This document shows, one piece after another, positions 25,122 through 33,916 of a stretch of DNA of 64,000 nt. The stretch comes from Mucilaginibacter hurinus. GTDB taxonomy: Bacteria > Bacteroidota > Bacteroidia > Sphingobacteriales > Sphingobacteriaceae. Position numbers and translations under genes: made by a program. The stretch spans positions 186,001 to 250,000 of the forward strand of contig NZ_QGDC01000006.1 of NCBI RefSeq assembly GCF_003324525.1, in the 5' to 3' direction. Under the pieces are notes generated by a model. That model worked only from the letters and a program-made list of their open reading frames with translations, was not told where the DNA came from and searched no databases. The stretch's first letter is position 1; the number at the start of each line of letters is the position of its first letter.

Positions 25122-26270
25122 ATGAAGTTCCTGCCTGTCAAAATTATATTACTCTTAGCACTTATTCCACCTTACATAGCCACTGCCCAAAATATTGACG
25201 GAAGCTCTGTAAGAGCCATAAGTACTGAAGTGCCTTTTCTGAACATTTCGCCCGATTCACGTTCAGGCGCTATGGGCGAAGCGGGAGTTGCTTTATCACC
25301 GGATGTTAATGCTACCTATTGGAACCCCTCGAAACTTGCTTTTTTGGAAGAAAATAATGCTATTTCACTTTCATACAGCCCATGGCTGCGCAGGTTGGTG
25401 CCAGATGTGCACCTCGCGTACCTGAGCTTTGCCCATAAAATTGATGACCGTAACACTTTTGGCGCGTCATTAAGATACTTCAACCTCGGGGCCATTAGTC
25501 TGCGGGATGAGTTTAATTCGCCAAATGGCACTTACACCCCAAACGAGTTTGCTATTGACGGATCGTTTGCGCGTAAGTTTGGTGAAAACCTGTCCCTGGG
25601 CTTAACATTGCGGTACATTCATTCTAATTTGTCAAACGTGTCCTTCGCCACTTCCGGCGCGTCATCAGCCCGGGCCGGAAATGCCGTAGCTGCAGATGTA
25701 TCCATGTTTTACCGGAACCCTACTCAGCAATTTGGCAAAGACGCCATGTTTGCCTTCGGCGTAAATATCTCAAACATAGGTACTAAAATTAGTTACAGCG
25801 ACAACGGACCAAAGTATTTTTTGCCCACTAATTTAAAGGTAGGCGCTGCAAACACCTGGTATATTGACGGCACAAACAGCTTTACTGTAACGCTCGATCT
25901 GAATAAATTACTGGTACCTACCACCTTGGTTAACGATGATGGGTCAAGAGATTACGGTGAGGATATTTCCGTGCCAAGTGGTATTTTCAGATCATTTACT
26001 GACGCCCCCGGCGGATTTAAAGAAGAAATACAGGAAATTACCTGGTCGCCGGGTGTTGAGTACTGGTATGACCAGAAGTTTGCATTGCGCGCAGGTTATT
26101 TCTTTGACTCGGCGGCAAAGGGGGATCGCGAATATCTTTCATTGGGTGCGGGCTTTAAATACAGCGACTTTAAATTCGATTTTTCATATCTGGCAGCTAA
26201 CCAGCAAAACAGCCCGTTTGCCAATATTGTTCGTTTCAGCTTGTCGGCTAACTTAGGTCCAAATAAATAA
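25122..26270 (+). CDS. porV: Type IX secretion system outer membrane protein PorV
   Basis: Outer-membrane beta-barrel of the FadL/OmpP1-like class that shuttles T9SS substrates to the PorU sortase for cleavage and anchoring. The 382-residue protein has a signal peptide (1-22, ending ATAQ) and the PorV/PorQ hallmark LNISPDSRSGAMGEAGVALS (about 41-60) followed by NATYWNPSKLAFL. Alternating aromatic strands continue to a C-terminal strand ending RFSLSANLGPNK. It has its own promoter and is followed after one base by ispF. Confidence 0.88.
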   Translation: MKFLPVKIILLLALIPPYIATAQNIDGSSVRAISTEVPFLNISPDSRSGAMGEAGVALSPDVNATYWNPSKLAFLEENNAISLSYSPWLRRLVPDVHLAYLSFAHKIDDRNTFGASLRYFNLGAISLRDEFNSPNGTYTPNEFAIDGSFARKFGENLSLGLTLRYIHSNLSNVSFATSGASSARAGNAVAADVSMFYRNPTQQFGKDAMFAFGVNISNIGTKISYSDNGPKYFLPTNLKVGAANTWYIDGTNSFTVTLDLNKLLVPTTLVNDDGSRDYGEDISVPSGIFRSFTDAPGGFKEEIQEITWSPGVEYWYDQKFALRAGYFFDSAAKGDREYLSLGAGFKYSDFKFDFSYLAANQQNSPFANIVRFSLSANLGPNK

Positions 26271-26271
26271 A

Positions 26272-26754
26272 GTGGGAAAAATACGTGTAGGATTTGGTTT
26301 TGATGTTCACCAGTTAAAGGAACAACATCCATTTGTTTTAGGTGGGGTATTGCTGGAGCACCACGCCGGCGCACATGGACACTCAGACGCCGATGTAATG
26401 CTGCATGCAATTTGCGATGCATTATTAGGAGCCGCCAATATGAGGGATATTGGTTTCCACTTTTCAAATAAAGATGAGCGCTGGAAAGGCATTAGCAGCC
26501 TGGTACTATTGCAGCATGTAGTAAAGCTTATCGCTGACAAAGGATGGACCATTGGGAACATTGACGCTATGGTATGCCTGGAGGCACCCAAAATAAATCC
26601 TCACATCCCCGCTATGCAAGCCCATATAGCTGAAGCGGCCGGTATCAGTACAGAAGATATTTCTATAAAAGCCACCACCAACGAGCAACTAGGTTTTATA
26701 GGCAGGGAAGAAGGCGTTGTAGCGTACGCAGTTTGCCTAATTGAGCGTACGTAG
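26272..26754 (+). CDS. ispF: 2-C-methyl-D-erythritol 2,4-cyclodiphosphate synthase
   Basis: Fifth step of the non-mevalonate isoprenoid pathway, forming MEcPP from CDP-ME 2-phosphate. The 160-residue protein starts at a GTG one base after the porV stop. The zinc ligands are D11, H13 (GFGFDVHQL) and H45 (HSDADVMLHAICDALL); the DIGFHFSNKD and TTNEQLGFIGREEG segments complete the active site. Length is typical. The coupling to porV is positional only. Confidence 0.95.
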   Translation: MGKIRVGFGFDVHQLKEQHPFVLGGVLLEHHAGAHGHSDADVMLHAICDALLGAANMRDIGFHFSNKDERWKGISSLVLLQHVVKLIADKGWTIGNIDAMVCLEAPKINPHIPAMQAHIAEAAGISTEDISIKATTNEQLGFIGREEGVVAYAVCLIERT

Positions 26755-26764
26755 TGCTGTGTAA

Positions 26765-27502
26765 TTACAGTATACGGGTTAACTCCTGCAAATGCTGTAT
26801 TTGCGAAGTTACATCGTCGGGTTTTTCCGTGCCGTTCGGGTTAAAGTAAATAGCATCTATACCGCATGCCAGTGCGCCGCGCACGTCAGCTTCAATACTA
26901 TCCCCAATCATCAGGCAATCGCACTCATTGCAGCCAGCCAGGTTTACAGCATGTTTAAAAATAGCGCGATCGGGTTTATTAAAACCAACCAGTTCAGAAA
27001 TGATAACGTTTTTAAAGTACTGCGCTATACCAGTACCATGAATTTTTAACCCCGTTGCCTCCATAAAGCCGTTGGTAATCAGGTGCAGGGTGTATTTAGC
27101 ATGTAGGTATTGCAGCGTTTCATGCGCATGTGGGAACAAGTGTGTTTTTGTAGGACATATCCGCACATAATCGTCCTCAAACGCTGGTGGTATAATGTCC
27201 GGAGATAGGCCAAGCTCTATAAAAGTTGTTTTAAACCTTGTCTCACGTAATACCTGCTTAGTTATTTTGCCCAGGTGATAGTCAGTCCATAAACGGTGAT
27301 TATTGCGTGTGTAAGTTTCAATGAACAAATCCGGAGAATGTAATCCTATTTCTTTAAGCCGGTGAGTTTTATACAGTTCATGCAGTGTTTCTTCAGCGTT
27401 ACGGTCAAAATCCCAGATAGTATGGTCAAGATCAAAAAAGATGTGTTTGTAATTTGTGGCCTTAAATGCCGGTTTTTCAGTCTCCAGGTTATCACTAATC
27501 AT
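26765..27502 (-). CDS. HAD-family hydrolase, YjjG-type noncanonical pyrimidine nucleotidase
   Basis: Cytoplasmic phosphatase of the haloacid dehalogenase superfamily; the closest match is YjjG, which dephosphorylates pyrimidine nucleotides. Motif I is HIFFDLDHTIWDFD (nucleophile D24, acid D26), motif II is LHLITNGF, and motifs III/IV are FNKPDRAIF and CLMIGDSIEADVRGALACG. 245 residues from the Met at 27502. An in-frame start at 27598 would add 32 hydrophobic residues without family support and is rejected. It lies convergent to ispF with a 10-base gap. Confidence 0.88.
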   Translation of the reverse strand: MISDNLETEKPAFKATNYKHIFFDLDHTIWDFDRNAEETLHELYKTHRLKEIGLHSPDLFIETYTRNNHRLWTDYHLGKITKQVLRETRFKTTFIELGLSPDIIPPAFEDDYVRICPTKTHLFPHAHETLQYLHAKYTLHLITNGFMEATGLKIHGTGIAQYFKNVIISELVGFNKPDRAIFKHAVNLAGCNECDCLMIGDSIEADVRGALACGIDAIYFNPNGTEKPDDVTSQIQHLQELTRIL

Positions 27503-27714
27503 TGGTTGCAAATTTAATAAAAAGGTAAAACAGTAAACTGGGTGTAACGTTTTGGAGTTTGGTTGCTTTGCTAAAATTAAAGTGATAACCAAAAGCAATA
27601 ACTAACTGCTGACATAGGGGTGTCAGTCCTGCTCACTTATTTTGTCCTAAACTATTTAAAAGTCATAATCGTTATTACTAATCTCTTATAGCCGGTTAAC
27701 TAATCACTAATCAG

Positions 27715-27722
27715 TATTTTTG
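27715..27722 (+). promoter_or_regulatory. Putative -7 promoter element of uvrB
   Basis: TATTTTTG matches TAnnTTTG and lies 9 bases before the ATG at 27732, so the mRNA leader would be only a few bases. A TTG at 27720-27722 within the element is an alternative in-frame start but would leave the promoter inside the coding region. Confidence 0.45.
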
Positions 27723-27731
27723 TATTTATCA

Positions 27732-29762
27732 ATGGATTTTAAACTAACCTCGGATTATCAACCCACCGGCGATCAGCCTGAAGCTATCAGGCAACTGGTT
27801 GAAGGCGTTAACAACAGCGATCCTTTTCAAACCTTGCTGGGCGTAACGGGATCGGGTAAAACTTTTACGGTGGCCAACGTTATTGCGCAGACCCAAAAAC
27901 CTACGCTGATATTGAGCCATAATAAAACACTCGCCGCGCAATTGTACGGTGAGTTTAAGCAGTTTTTTCCCGATAATGCGGTTAATTACTTCGTGTCATA
28001 TTATGATTATTATCAGCCCGAAGCATTTATACCTACCACCAACACCTATATTGAAAAGGATCTGCAAATTAATGAAGAGATAGAGAAGTTGCGTTTGCGT
28101 ACCACTTCCGCATTAATGTCCGGTCGGCGCGATGTTATTGTGGTCTCCTCAATTTCATGCATTTACGGTATGGGTAATCCTGACGATTTTGCTGACTCGG
28201 TATTTAAATTTGCCGTAGGTACACGCATTAGCCGTAACGCTTTTTTGCACCGGCTGGTTGAAATTTTGTATGCCCGAACAACGGCCGATTTTAAGCGGGG
28301 AACCTTTAGGGTAAAAGGCGACGTGGTAGATATTTTTCCACCTTATATGGATCACGCTTACCGGATATCTTTTTTCGGGGATGACATTGAGGAACTGAGT
28401 TCTTTTGATATATCAACAGGTAAAACGCTGGAGAAAATGACGCATATGGTAGTTTACCCGGCTAACTTGTATGTAGCTCCCCGCGAACGTTTTCAGCAAT
28501 CTATATGGGCGATACAGGAAGAACTTGAAACCCGTAAAAAGCAATTTATTGATGACGGGCGTTTTCTGGAGGCCAAGCGACTGGAGGAAAGGGTAAATTA
28601 CGACCTGGAGATGATACGTGAATTGGGTTACTGCTCGGGTATTGAAAATTATTCGCGCTTCTTTGACGGGCGCGTGCCGGGAGCAAGGCCATTTTGCCTG
28701 CTGGATTATTTCCCGAAGGATTACCTGATGGTTATTGATGAAAGCCATGTAACAGTGCCGCAAATACGCGCTATGTACGGCGGCGACCGTTCACGTAAGA
28801 TATCGCTTGTTGATTATGGTTTCCGTTTACCGGCAGCACTGGACAATCGTCCATTAAACTTCCAGGAGTTTGAAAAACTTGCACCGCAAACCATTTATGT
28901 AAGTGCCACGCCCGGCGATTTTGAACTGGAGAAATCGGGCGGTGTTGTGGTGGAACAGGTTATTCGTCCAACCGGATTGCTTGATCCTTTAATTGATGTG
29001 CGCCCGGTGATAAACCAGGTAGATGACCTGTTGGAGGAAGTGGACCAAACTATAAAAATGGGCGACCGTGTTTTGGTGACAACGCTTACCAAGCGAATGG
29101 CTGAAGAACTTGCCAAATATATGGATAGACTGGGGATAAAATGCCGGTATATCCACTCGGAAGTGAAGACTTTGCAACGGGTAGAGATATTAAGGGGGCT
29201 GCGTTTAGGGGAATTTGATGTGCTGATAGGTATCAACCTGCTGCGCGAGGGTTTGGATTTGCCCGAGGTTTCGCTTGTTGCTATACTGGATGCTGATAAA
29301 GAAGGCTTCCTGCGCTCAGAACGCTCATTGATACAAACTATTGGCCGGGCTGCACGTAACGATAGGGGTAGGGTTATTATGTATGCTGATACAATAACTG
29401 AATCGATGCAGATCACTATGGACGAAACTAATCGCCGCCGTGAAAAGCAAATAGCTTATAATACCGAGCATGGTATTGTGCCACGCACAGTGGGTAAATC
29501 GCGAGAGGCCATTATTGAGCAAACTTCGGTAATTGACTTTAAAGGCGGCGTACAAAAAGCCTATGTTGAAAACGAGGTAGCTACCCTTGCGGCCGACCCG
29601 ATAGTACAATACATGACCAAGGCTGATCTGAAAAAGTCAATAGACAATACAAAAAAGGATATGCTTGCCGCCGCTAAGGATATGGATTTTTTATCAGCCG
29701 CCAAGTTGCGCGACGAAATGTTTGCGTTGGAAAAAATGATGGCCGAGAAGTTTGGGGGGTAG
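27732..29762 (+). CDS. uvrB: Excinuclease ABC subunit B
   Basis: DNA damage-verifying helicase of nucleotide excision repair; works with UvrA and UvrC. The 676-residue protein has Walker A GVTGSGKT (37-44), the Tyr-rich beta-hairpin region FVSYYDYYQPEAFIP (about 91-105), the DEAD-like VIDESHVT, the helicase motif GINLLREGLDLPEVSL with QTIGRAARN, and the C-terminal UVR motif (about 635-670) that binds UvrC. The start is taken at ATG 27732, matching the family N-terminus (MDFKLTSDYQPTGDQPEAI). Confidence 0.97.
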   Translation: MDFKLTSDYQPTGDQPEAIRQLVEGVNNSDPFQTLLGVTGSGKTFTVANVIAQTQKPTLILSHNKTLAAQLYGEFKQFFPDNAVNYFVSYYDYYQPEAFIPTTNTYIEKDLQINEEIEKLRLRTTSALMSGRRDVIVVSSISCIYGMGNPDDFADSVFKFAVGTRISRNAFLHRLVEILYARTTADFKRGTFRVKGDVVDIFPPYMDHAYRISFFGDDIEELSSFDISTGKTLEKMTHMVVYPANLYVAPRERFQQSIWAIQEELETRKKQFIDDGRFLEAKRLEERVNYDLEMIRELGYCSGIENYSRFFDGRVPGARPFCLLDYFPKDYLMVIDESHVTVPQIRAMYGGDRSRKISLVDYGFRLPAALDNRPLNFQEFEKLAPQTIYVSATPGDFELEKSGGVVVEQVIRPTGLLDPLIDVRPVINQVDDLLEEVDQTIKMGDRVLVTTLTKRMAEELAKYMDRLGIKCRYIHSEVKTLQRVEILRGLRLGEFDVLIGINLLREGLDLPEVSLVAILDADKEGFLRSERSLIQTIGRAARNDRGRVIMYADTITESMQITMDETNRRREKQIAYNTEHGIVPRTVGKSREAIIEQTSVIDFKGGVQKAYVENEVATLAADPIVQYMTKADLKKSIDNTKKDMLAAAKDMDFLSAAKLRDEMFALEKMMAEKFGG

Positions 29763-29881
29763 CTATAGTATGATTATGATATTGTTGAAGGATTTAATGA
29801 CCGTAAAATGATGTAACATCCGGAATAGGGTGGCGTCAAAACTGTAAATATCATAAGCCGGCATATTTGCCGTTATTACTT

Positions 29882-29889
29882 TATATTTG
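29882..29889 (+). promoter_or_regulatory. Putative -7 promoter element upstream of the DUF4834 gene
   Basis: TATATTTG matches TAnnTTTG, 20 bases upstream of the ATG at 29910. A TTTG lies upstream but at a shorter spacing than the usual one. Confidence 0.4.
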
Positions 29890-29909
29890 TATGTTTAGTA
29901 TTATATCCT

Positions 29910-30158
29910 ATGGCACTACTTAAATTTCTTTTTATAGCAATTGCTATACTATACATTATACGTATGCTGGCACGCCTGTTACTGCCGGTGCTTTTTCAAA
30001 ACATGGTGAAAAAAGCACAGCAACAGCAAAATGCCGGTTACCAGCAGGCCAAAAGGTCTGAAGGATCTATTCGCGTTGATTATGCTCCCAAAACGAAACC
30101 CCAGGTACCTGATACCGAAGGTGACTTTGTTGAGTATGAAGAAATAAAAGAAAAATGA
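29910..30158 (+). CDS. DUF4834 family small membrane protein
   Basis: An 82-residue protein with one N-terminal membrane helix (about residues 4-28), a Gln/Lys-rich linker (QNMVKKAQQQQNAGYQQAK) and an acidic conserved tail (IRVDYAPKTK, then DFVEYEEIKE). This layout matches the DUF4834 family of Bacteroidetes, whose function is unknown. It overlaps the next gene by 4 bases (ATGA), so the two small membrane proteins are probably co-translated. Confidence 0.75.
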   Translation: MALLKFLFIAIAILYIIRMLARLLLPVLFQNMVKKAQQQQNAGYQQAKRSEGSIRVDYAPKTKPQVPDTEGDFVEYEEIKEK

Positions 30159-30451
30159 TACCGGAAGAGTTATACAAGCGGCGCCGCCGCCATAACAATA
30201 CCCCCGAGTCTACACTTCTTATTATCGCTAATTATATAGTGGCTGCTGTGGGCATTCAGCTATTTGCCATGTGCCAAAAAATAAACTGGTTTTTTTGGGT
30301 AGTGATAGGCTGTTTAGCTTTGTATAATTTTTTTACTATCCGTAAAAATCGCGAAGAATACGATAAAGTTCACATTTATGCGTATGTGGCCAGCCTGATG
30401 GGTTTAGTGCTTTTATTCATCTTGTTACGTTTAAGAGCAACACCCTGCTAA
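30155..30451 (+). CDS. Small membrane protein with three predicted helices, function unknown
   Basis: A 98-residue protein with a very basic N-terminus (YKRRRRHNN) and three hydrophobic segments (about residues 20-40, 43-62 and 75-94). It overlaps the DUF4834 gene by 4 bases and is followed 75 bases later by the YfhO-type gene. No catalytic motif is visible; the family is not recognised with certainty. Confidence 0.65.
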   Translation: MIPEELYKRRRRHNNTPESTLLIIANYIVAAVGIQLFAMCQKINWFFWVVIGCLALYNFFTIRKNREEYDKVHIYAYVASLMGLVLLFILLRLRATPC

Positions 30452-30490
30452 TAAACTCTAAACTTTAATTCCTAATCCCGCCCAATTTTC

Positions 30491-30498
30491 TATTTTTG
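30491..30498 (+). promoter_or_regulatory. Putative -7 element of the YfhO-type gene
   Basis: TATTTTTG matches TAnnTTTG, 28 bases upstream of the ATG at 30527. Motif evidence only. Confidence 0.4.
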
Positions 30499-30526
30499 GA
30501 GTTAATATCCATTTTATTTTACTTAA

Positions 30527-33004
30527 ATGAGTAACTGGTTTAAACGCAATAGCGTGCACTTTGCTGTAGTAGCATTTTTTGTAGCAATATCTTTCGCTTA
30601 CTTTTTCACCCCGCTTATACAAGGCAAGGTTTTATCGCAGCATGACGTAATGCAGGCCCAGGGTACGCAGAAAGAAATTATGGACGTGCGTGAAAAAACC
30701 GGTAAAGCGCCGCTATGGACAAACAGTATTTTCGGTGGAATGCCTTCGTACCAGATATGGACCGAATACCCTTCAAACATAACTACATATGTAATCAAGG
30801 CCTTAAAGGTAGTATTTCCTAACCCGGTAGACACCGTGTTGTTATATCTTTTGGGCGCATACCTTTTGTTTTGTGTGCTTAAATTAAATCCCTGGCTTGC
30901 GGCAGCGGGCGCCGTGGCGTTCACCTTTTCATCATATAACTTTATATTGCTTGATGCCGGCCATGCTAACCAGGCCCTGGCTATAACTTTATTTGCCCCC
31001 ATACTTGCCGGTATAATATTAACATTGCGCGGCAGGTTTGCGCTGGGCGCCGTTATCACAGCCTTCTTTTTAGCTCTTGAGATACGTTCAAATCACTTGC
31101 AGATGACCTACTATCTGCTGTTTGCGGTAATTATACTGGTAATAGTTGAATTGTATTATGCTATAAAAGCAAAACAAACAACGCCATTTTTTAAGGCCTT
31201 CGGGTACCTTGCTGCCGCTACGGTATTGGCGCTGGCAGTAAACGCAGGCAGCTTATGGACGACTTATGAATATGGTAAGGAGACTAACCGCGGACAATCA
31301 AACCTGACTAAGCACACCCGTGAGCCAAGCACCGGTCTTGATAAAGAATACGCTTTTAGCTGGAGCCAGGGTATAACCGAGTGTTTTACTTTTTTAATTC
31401 CCAATGCTTATGGCGGATCATCAGGCAGCGAGGCGCTGGGCAACAATTCAAACGTAGCTAAAGCTTTTATTGCCAAAGGCGTACCGCCCGAGCAAGCAGA
31501 AATGTTTGTTCATCAATCCGGTTATTTTTCTACATACTGGGGCGATAAAAGGTTTACCAGCGGTCCGTTTTATTTTGGGGCCGGCGTATGCTTTTTATTT
31601 GTGTTGGGGTTACTAATAGTTAAAAACCGCATTAAGTGGTGGCTGCTGGCAACAGTGATATTCACTATGCTGTTATCGTTTGGCAGGCATTTCTCTCCGC
31701 TGTCAGACTTTTTCTTTAACTACGTACCGTTGTATAACAAGTTTCGCGCGGTTGAATCAATATTGGCGGTAGCCAGCTTGTGTTTTCCAATACTGGCATT
31801 TTTGGCCGTGAAGGAGGTAATAGAAGCAACAGATAAAACCGAGTTGTTTAAAAAATTAAAGCTGGCCTTATATATTACGGGCGGTATCACTTTAATTTTC
31901 ATCATAGCGCCCGACCTGATACTTAACTTTAAATCTCCCCAGCACCAGGACATTATAACTGGGCTTTCGCAGGCGCTGCAAGGCGATACCAGCTTTGCGA
32001 ATAGCATTGCGCAGGGACTTGTGCTTGACCGTATAGACCTGGCCCGCCACGATGCTATCAGGTCATTAATATTCATCGTGATAGTTTTTGGCCTTATCTG
32101 GGCGTTCATCAATAAGAAGGTAAATGTTACTGTAGCGTCCTTATTATTTTTGGCTGTAACGCTTGTGGACTTATGGAGTGTAGATAAACGTTATTTAAAC
32201 GACTCTAAATTTATCGTTAAAGAGGATTATAAGCAGCCTGTAAAGCCGCGGCAGATAGACGAGTTTATATTACGAGATACCGACCCGCATTTCAGGGTAC
32301 TTGATTTAAGCGGCGGTAATCCGTTTCAGAGCGCTGAGGCGTCGTTTTTTTATAAAAGCGTTGGTGGTTACCACGCAGCTAAGTTGAAGCGGTTTGACGA
32401 ATTGATAGATATGCAATTTAGTAAAAGCATAAACCAGGATGTGCTGGACATGCTGAACACTAAATACATTATTACCCGTAATGATAAAAATGAAGAGGCC
32501 AGTATGCAGCGCAACCAAACCGCCTGTGGAAACGCCTGGTTTGTTAAAAGTGTAAAGTTTGCTAAGGACGCTGATGAAGAGATGCAGGCCATAAGCAGTT
32601 TTGATCCTAAAAATGAGGCGATAGTAGATCAGCGTTATAAAAGCTTTATAACCGAAAAGGGTGTAGCACCTGATCCTAATGCGACTATTAAGCTTGTAAG
32701 TTACGCACCTGAACACCTGGTATATGAAAGTGGTTCAACTGCGTCGCAAATAGCCGTGTTTTCAGAAATATATTATGATAAAGGTTGGAAGATGCTGATT
32801 GACGGTGAAGAAAAACCTTACTTCAGAGCCGACTATCTTTTACGTGCCGCCCAGATACCTGTGGGCAATCATAAAATTGAGTTTATATTCCATCCAACAT
32901 CTTATCATGTAGGTGAAAATATTTCATTAGCGGGTTCGATATTATTGGTGCTAGCCATCGGGGGCGTGGCGTTTATGGAAAATAAAAAGAAAAATAAAGC
33001 CTAA
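30527..33004 (+). CDS. YfhO-family large membrane protein
   Basis: An 825-residue integral membrane protein with about a dozen helices in residues 10-545 and a C-terminal extracytoplasmic beta-rich domain (about 560-790), then a last helix (about 797-815). The N-terminal region KVLSQHDVMQAQGTQKEIMD and FGGMPSYQIW are characteristic of Bacteroidetes YfhO-like proteins. In Firmicutes YfhO is a GT-C type enzyme glycosylating lipoteichoic acid, so a lipid-linked sugar transferase role at the membrane is possible here but unproven. A strong terminator follows. Confidence 0.85.
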   Translation: MSNWFKRNSVHFAVVAFFVAISFAYFFTPLIQGKVLSQHDVMQAQGTQKEIMDVREKTGKAPLWTNSIFGGMPSYQIWTEYPSNITTYVIKALKVVFPNPVDTVLLYLLGAYLLFCVLKLNPWLAAAGAVAFTFSSYNFILLDAGHANQALAITLFAPILAGIILTLRGRFALGAVITAFFLALEIRSNHLQMTYYLLFAVIILVIVELYYAIKAKQTTPFFKAFGYLAAATVLALAVNAGSLWTTYEYGKETNRGQSNLTKHTREPSTGLDKEYAFSWSQGITECFTFLIPNAYGGSSGSEALGNNSNVAKAFIAKGVPPEQAEMFVHQSGYFSTYWGDKRFTSGPFYFGAGVCFLFVLGLLIVKNRIKWWLLATVIFTMLLSFGRHFSPLSDFFFNYVPLYNKFRAVESILAVASLCFPILAFLAVKEVIEATDKTELFKKLKLALYITGGITLIFIIAPDLILNFKSPQHQDIITGLSQALQGDTSFANSIAQGLVLDRIDLARHDAIRSLIFIVIVFGLIWAFINKKVNVTVASLLFLAVTLVDLWSVDKRYLNDSKFIVKEDYKQPVKPRQIDEFILRDTDPHFRVLDLSGGNPFQSAEASFFYKSVGGYHAAKLKRFDELIDMQFSKSINQDVLDMLNTKYIITRNDKNEEASMQRNQTACGNAWFVKSVKFAKDADEEMQAISSFDPKNEAIVDQRYKSFITEKGVAPDPNATIKLVSYAPEHLVYESGSTASQIAVFSEIYYDKGWKMLIDGEEKPYFRADYLLRAAQIPVGNHKIEFIFHPTSYHVGENISLAGSILLVLAIGGVAFMENKKKNKA

Positions 33005-33010
33005 AAAAAT

Positions 33011-33043
33011 AGCGAAGGTTTGGACAGACGCCTTCGCTTTTTT
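33011..33043 (+). terminator. Intrinsic terminator after the YfhO-type gene
   Basis: Stem AGCGAAGG (33011-33018) / CCTTCGCT (33031-33038) with a 12-base loop and a following T-run. Confidence 0.8.
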
Positions 33044-33157
33044 ATTTTGTACTTCACGTCATTACAAAAGTAATGATCGTGTTTTCAATGGGTATGCTTG
33101 CTAAGAGATCGCTTAGTTTCTACAAATGATAACCAAGAGTCGGCAACAATACGAACG

Positions 33158-33916
33158 TCAATCATTCGTTTTCCTATTCAATAACCAATACCAGCTTAAG
33201 TTAAATGCTATTACTACGTGGTTTAGCACCGTTGGTAATAAACCATAATGCCTTTTCATGATATTAAACCGCTCAATCAAACTTTGCCGGTGCTTCTTTT
33301 TAGACATGCCGCCAACAAGATATTTGGCCACGTAACGGTTTACATTTACAATTTTTTTTGCCTTTTTAGCGGCCTGCAATATCCAATCAATGTCGGCGCT
33401 CAATTGATACCGCATATCATACGGTTGCAGTAGTTCCCTCTTGATATAAATGGCCTGATGGCTTACACTCATGCCGTATTTAAAACTTCGCCATGTAAAG
33501 TTCTTTGGCGCCTTGTGCCTTCGGCGTCCCAGGCTTTCACCTTTATCATTTATCATTTCAGTTTCGCCATAGTAAATATCAGCTCCTGGCGAGGCTGCAA
33601 ATACCGTTTCCACCGTATCGGGCGCAAAAAATTCATCTCCCGAATTCATAAATATCACATAATCGCCGGTAGCCATGGCAAGGCCTTTATTCATTGCGTC
33701 ATAAATACCCTTATCCTTCTCGCTTATAAGCCGGTTTATGCTGTGATTATACTTTCCTATTAACGCCAGTGTACCATCTGTAGATGCTCCATCAACAACA
33801 ATATATTCAATGGCAGGGTATGACTGGCCGGTTACTGACAGTAAGGTACGTTCAATATCCCGTACATTATTATACACAACAGTTATTACGGTTAATATAG
33901 GCTTAAAATCAGGCAT
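33158..33916 (-). CDS. Family 2 glycosyltransferase
   Basis: A 252-residue cytoplasmic GT-A transferase. The N-terminal LTVITVVYNNVRDIERTLLS and VVDGASTDGTL (about residues 36-48) are typical of WcaA-like enzymes; the metal-binding motif appears in the stretch YVIFMNSGDEF (about 92-102), and YQLSADIDWIL (about 172-182) follows. The acceptor and donor sugars cannot be read from sequence. The gene overlaps the upstream GT4 gene by 8 bases, so the two are co-translated in a surface glycan cluster. Confidence 0.88.
   Translation of the reverse strand: MPDFKPILTVITVVYNNVRDIERTLLSVTGQSYPAIEYIVVDGASTDGTLALIGKYNHSINRLISEKDKGIYDAMNKGLAMATGDYVIFMNSGDEFFAPDTVETVFAASPGADIYYGETEMINDKGESLGRRRHKAPKNFTWRSFKYGMSVSHQAIYIKRELLQPYDMRYQLSADIDWILQAAKKAKKIVNVNRYVAKYLVGGMSKKKHRQSLIERFNIMKRHYGLLPTVLNHVVIAFNLSWYWLLNRKTND

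Noticed and set aside
27503..27598. N-terminal extension of the HAD phosphatase
   Set aside because: 32 extra residues look like translated intergenic DNA; the Met at 27502 precedes the family motif by a usual distance.
28895..29416. A 173-residue minus-strand frame inside uvrB
   Set aside because: Ser/Arg/Ile-rich composition without motif; it mirrors the conserved uvrB helicase core.
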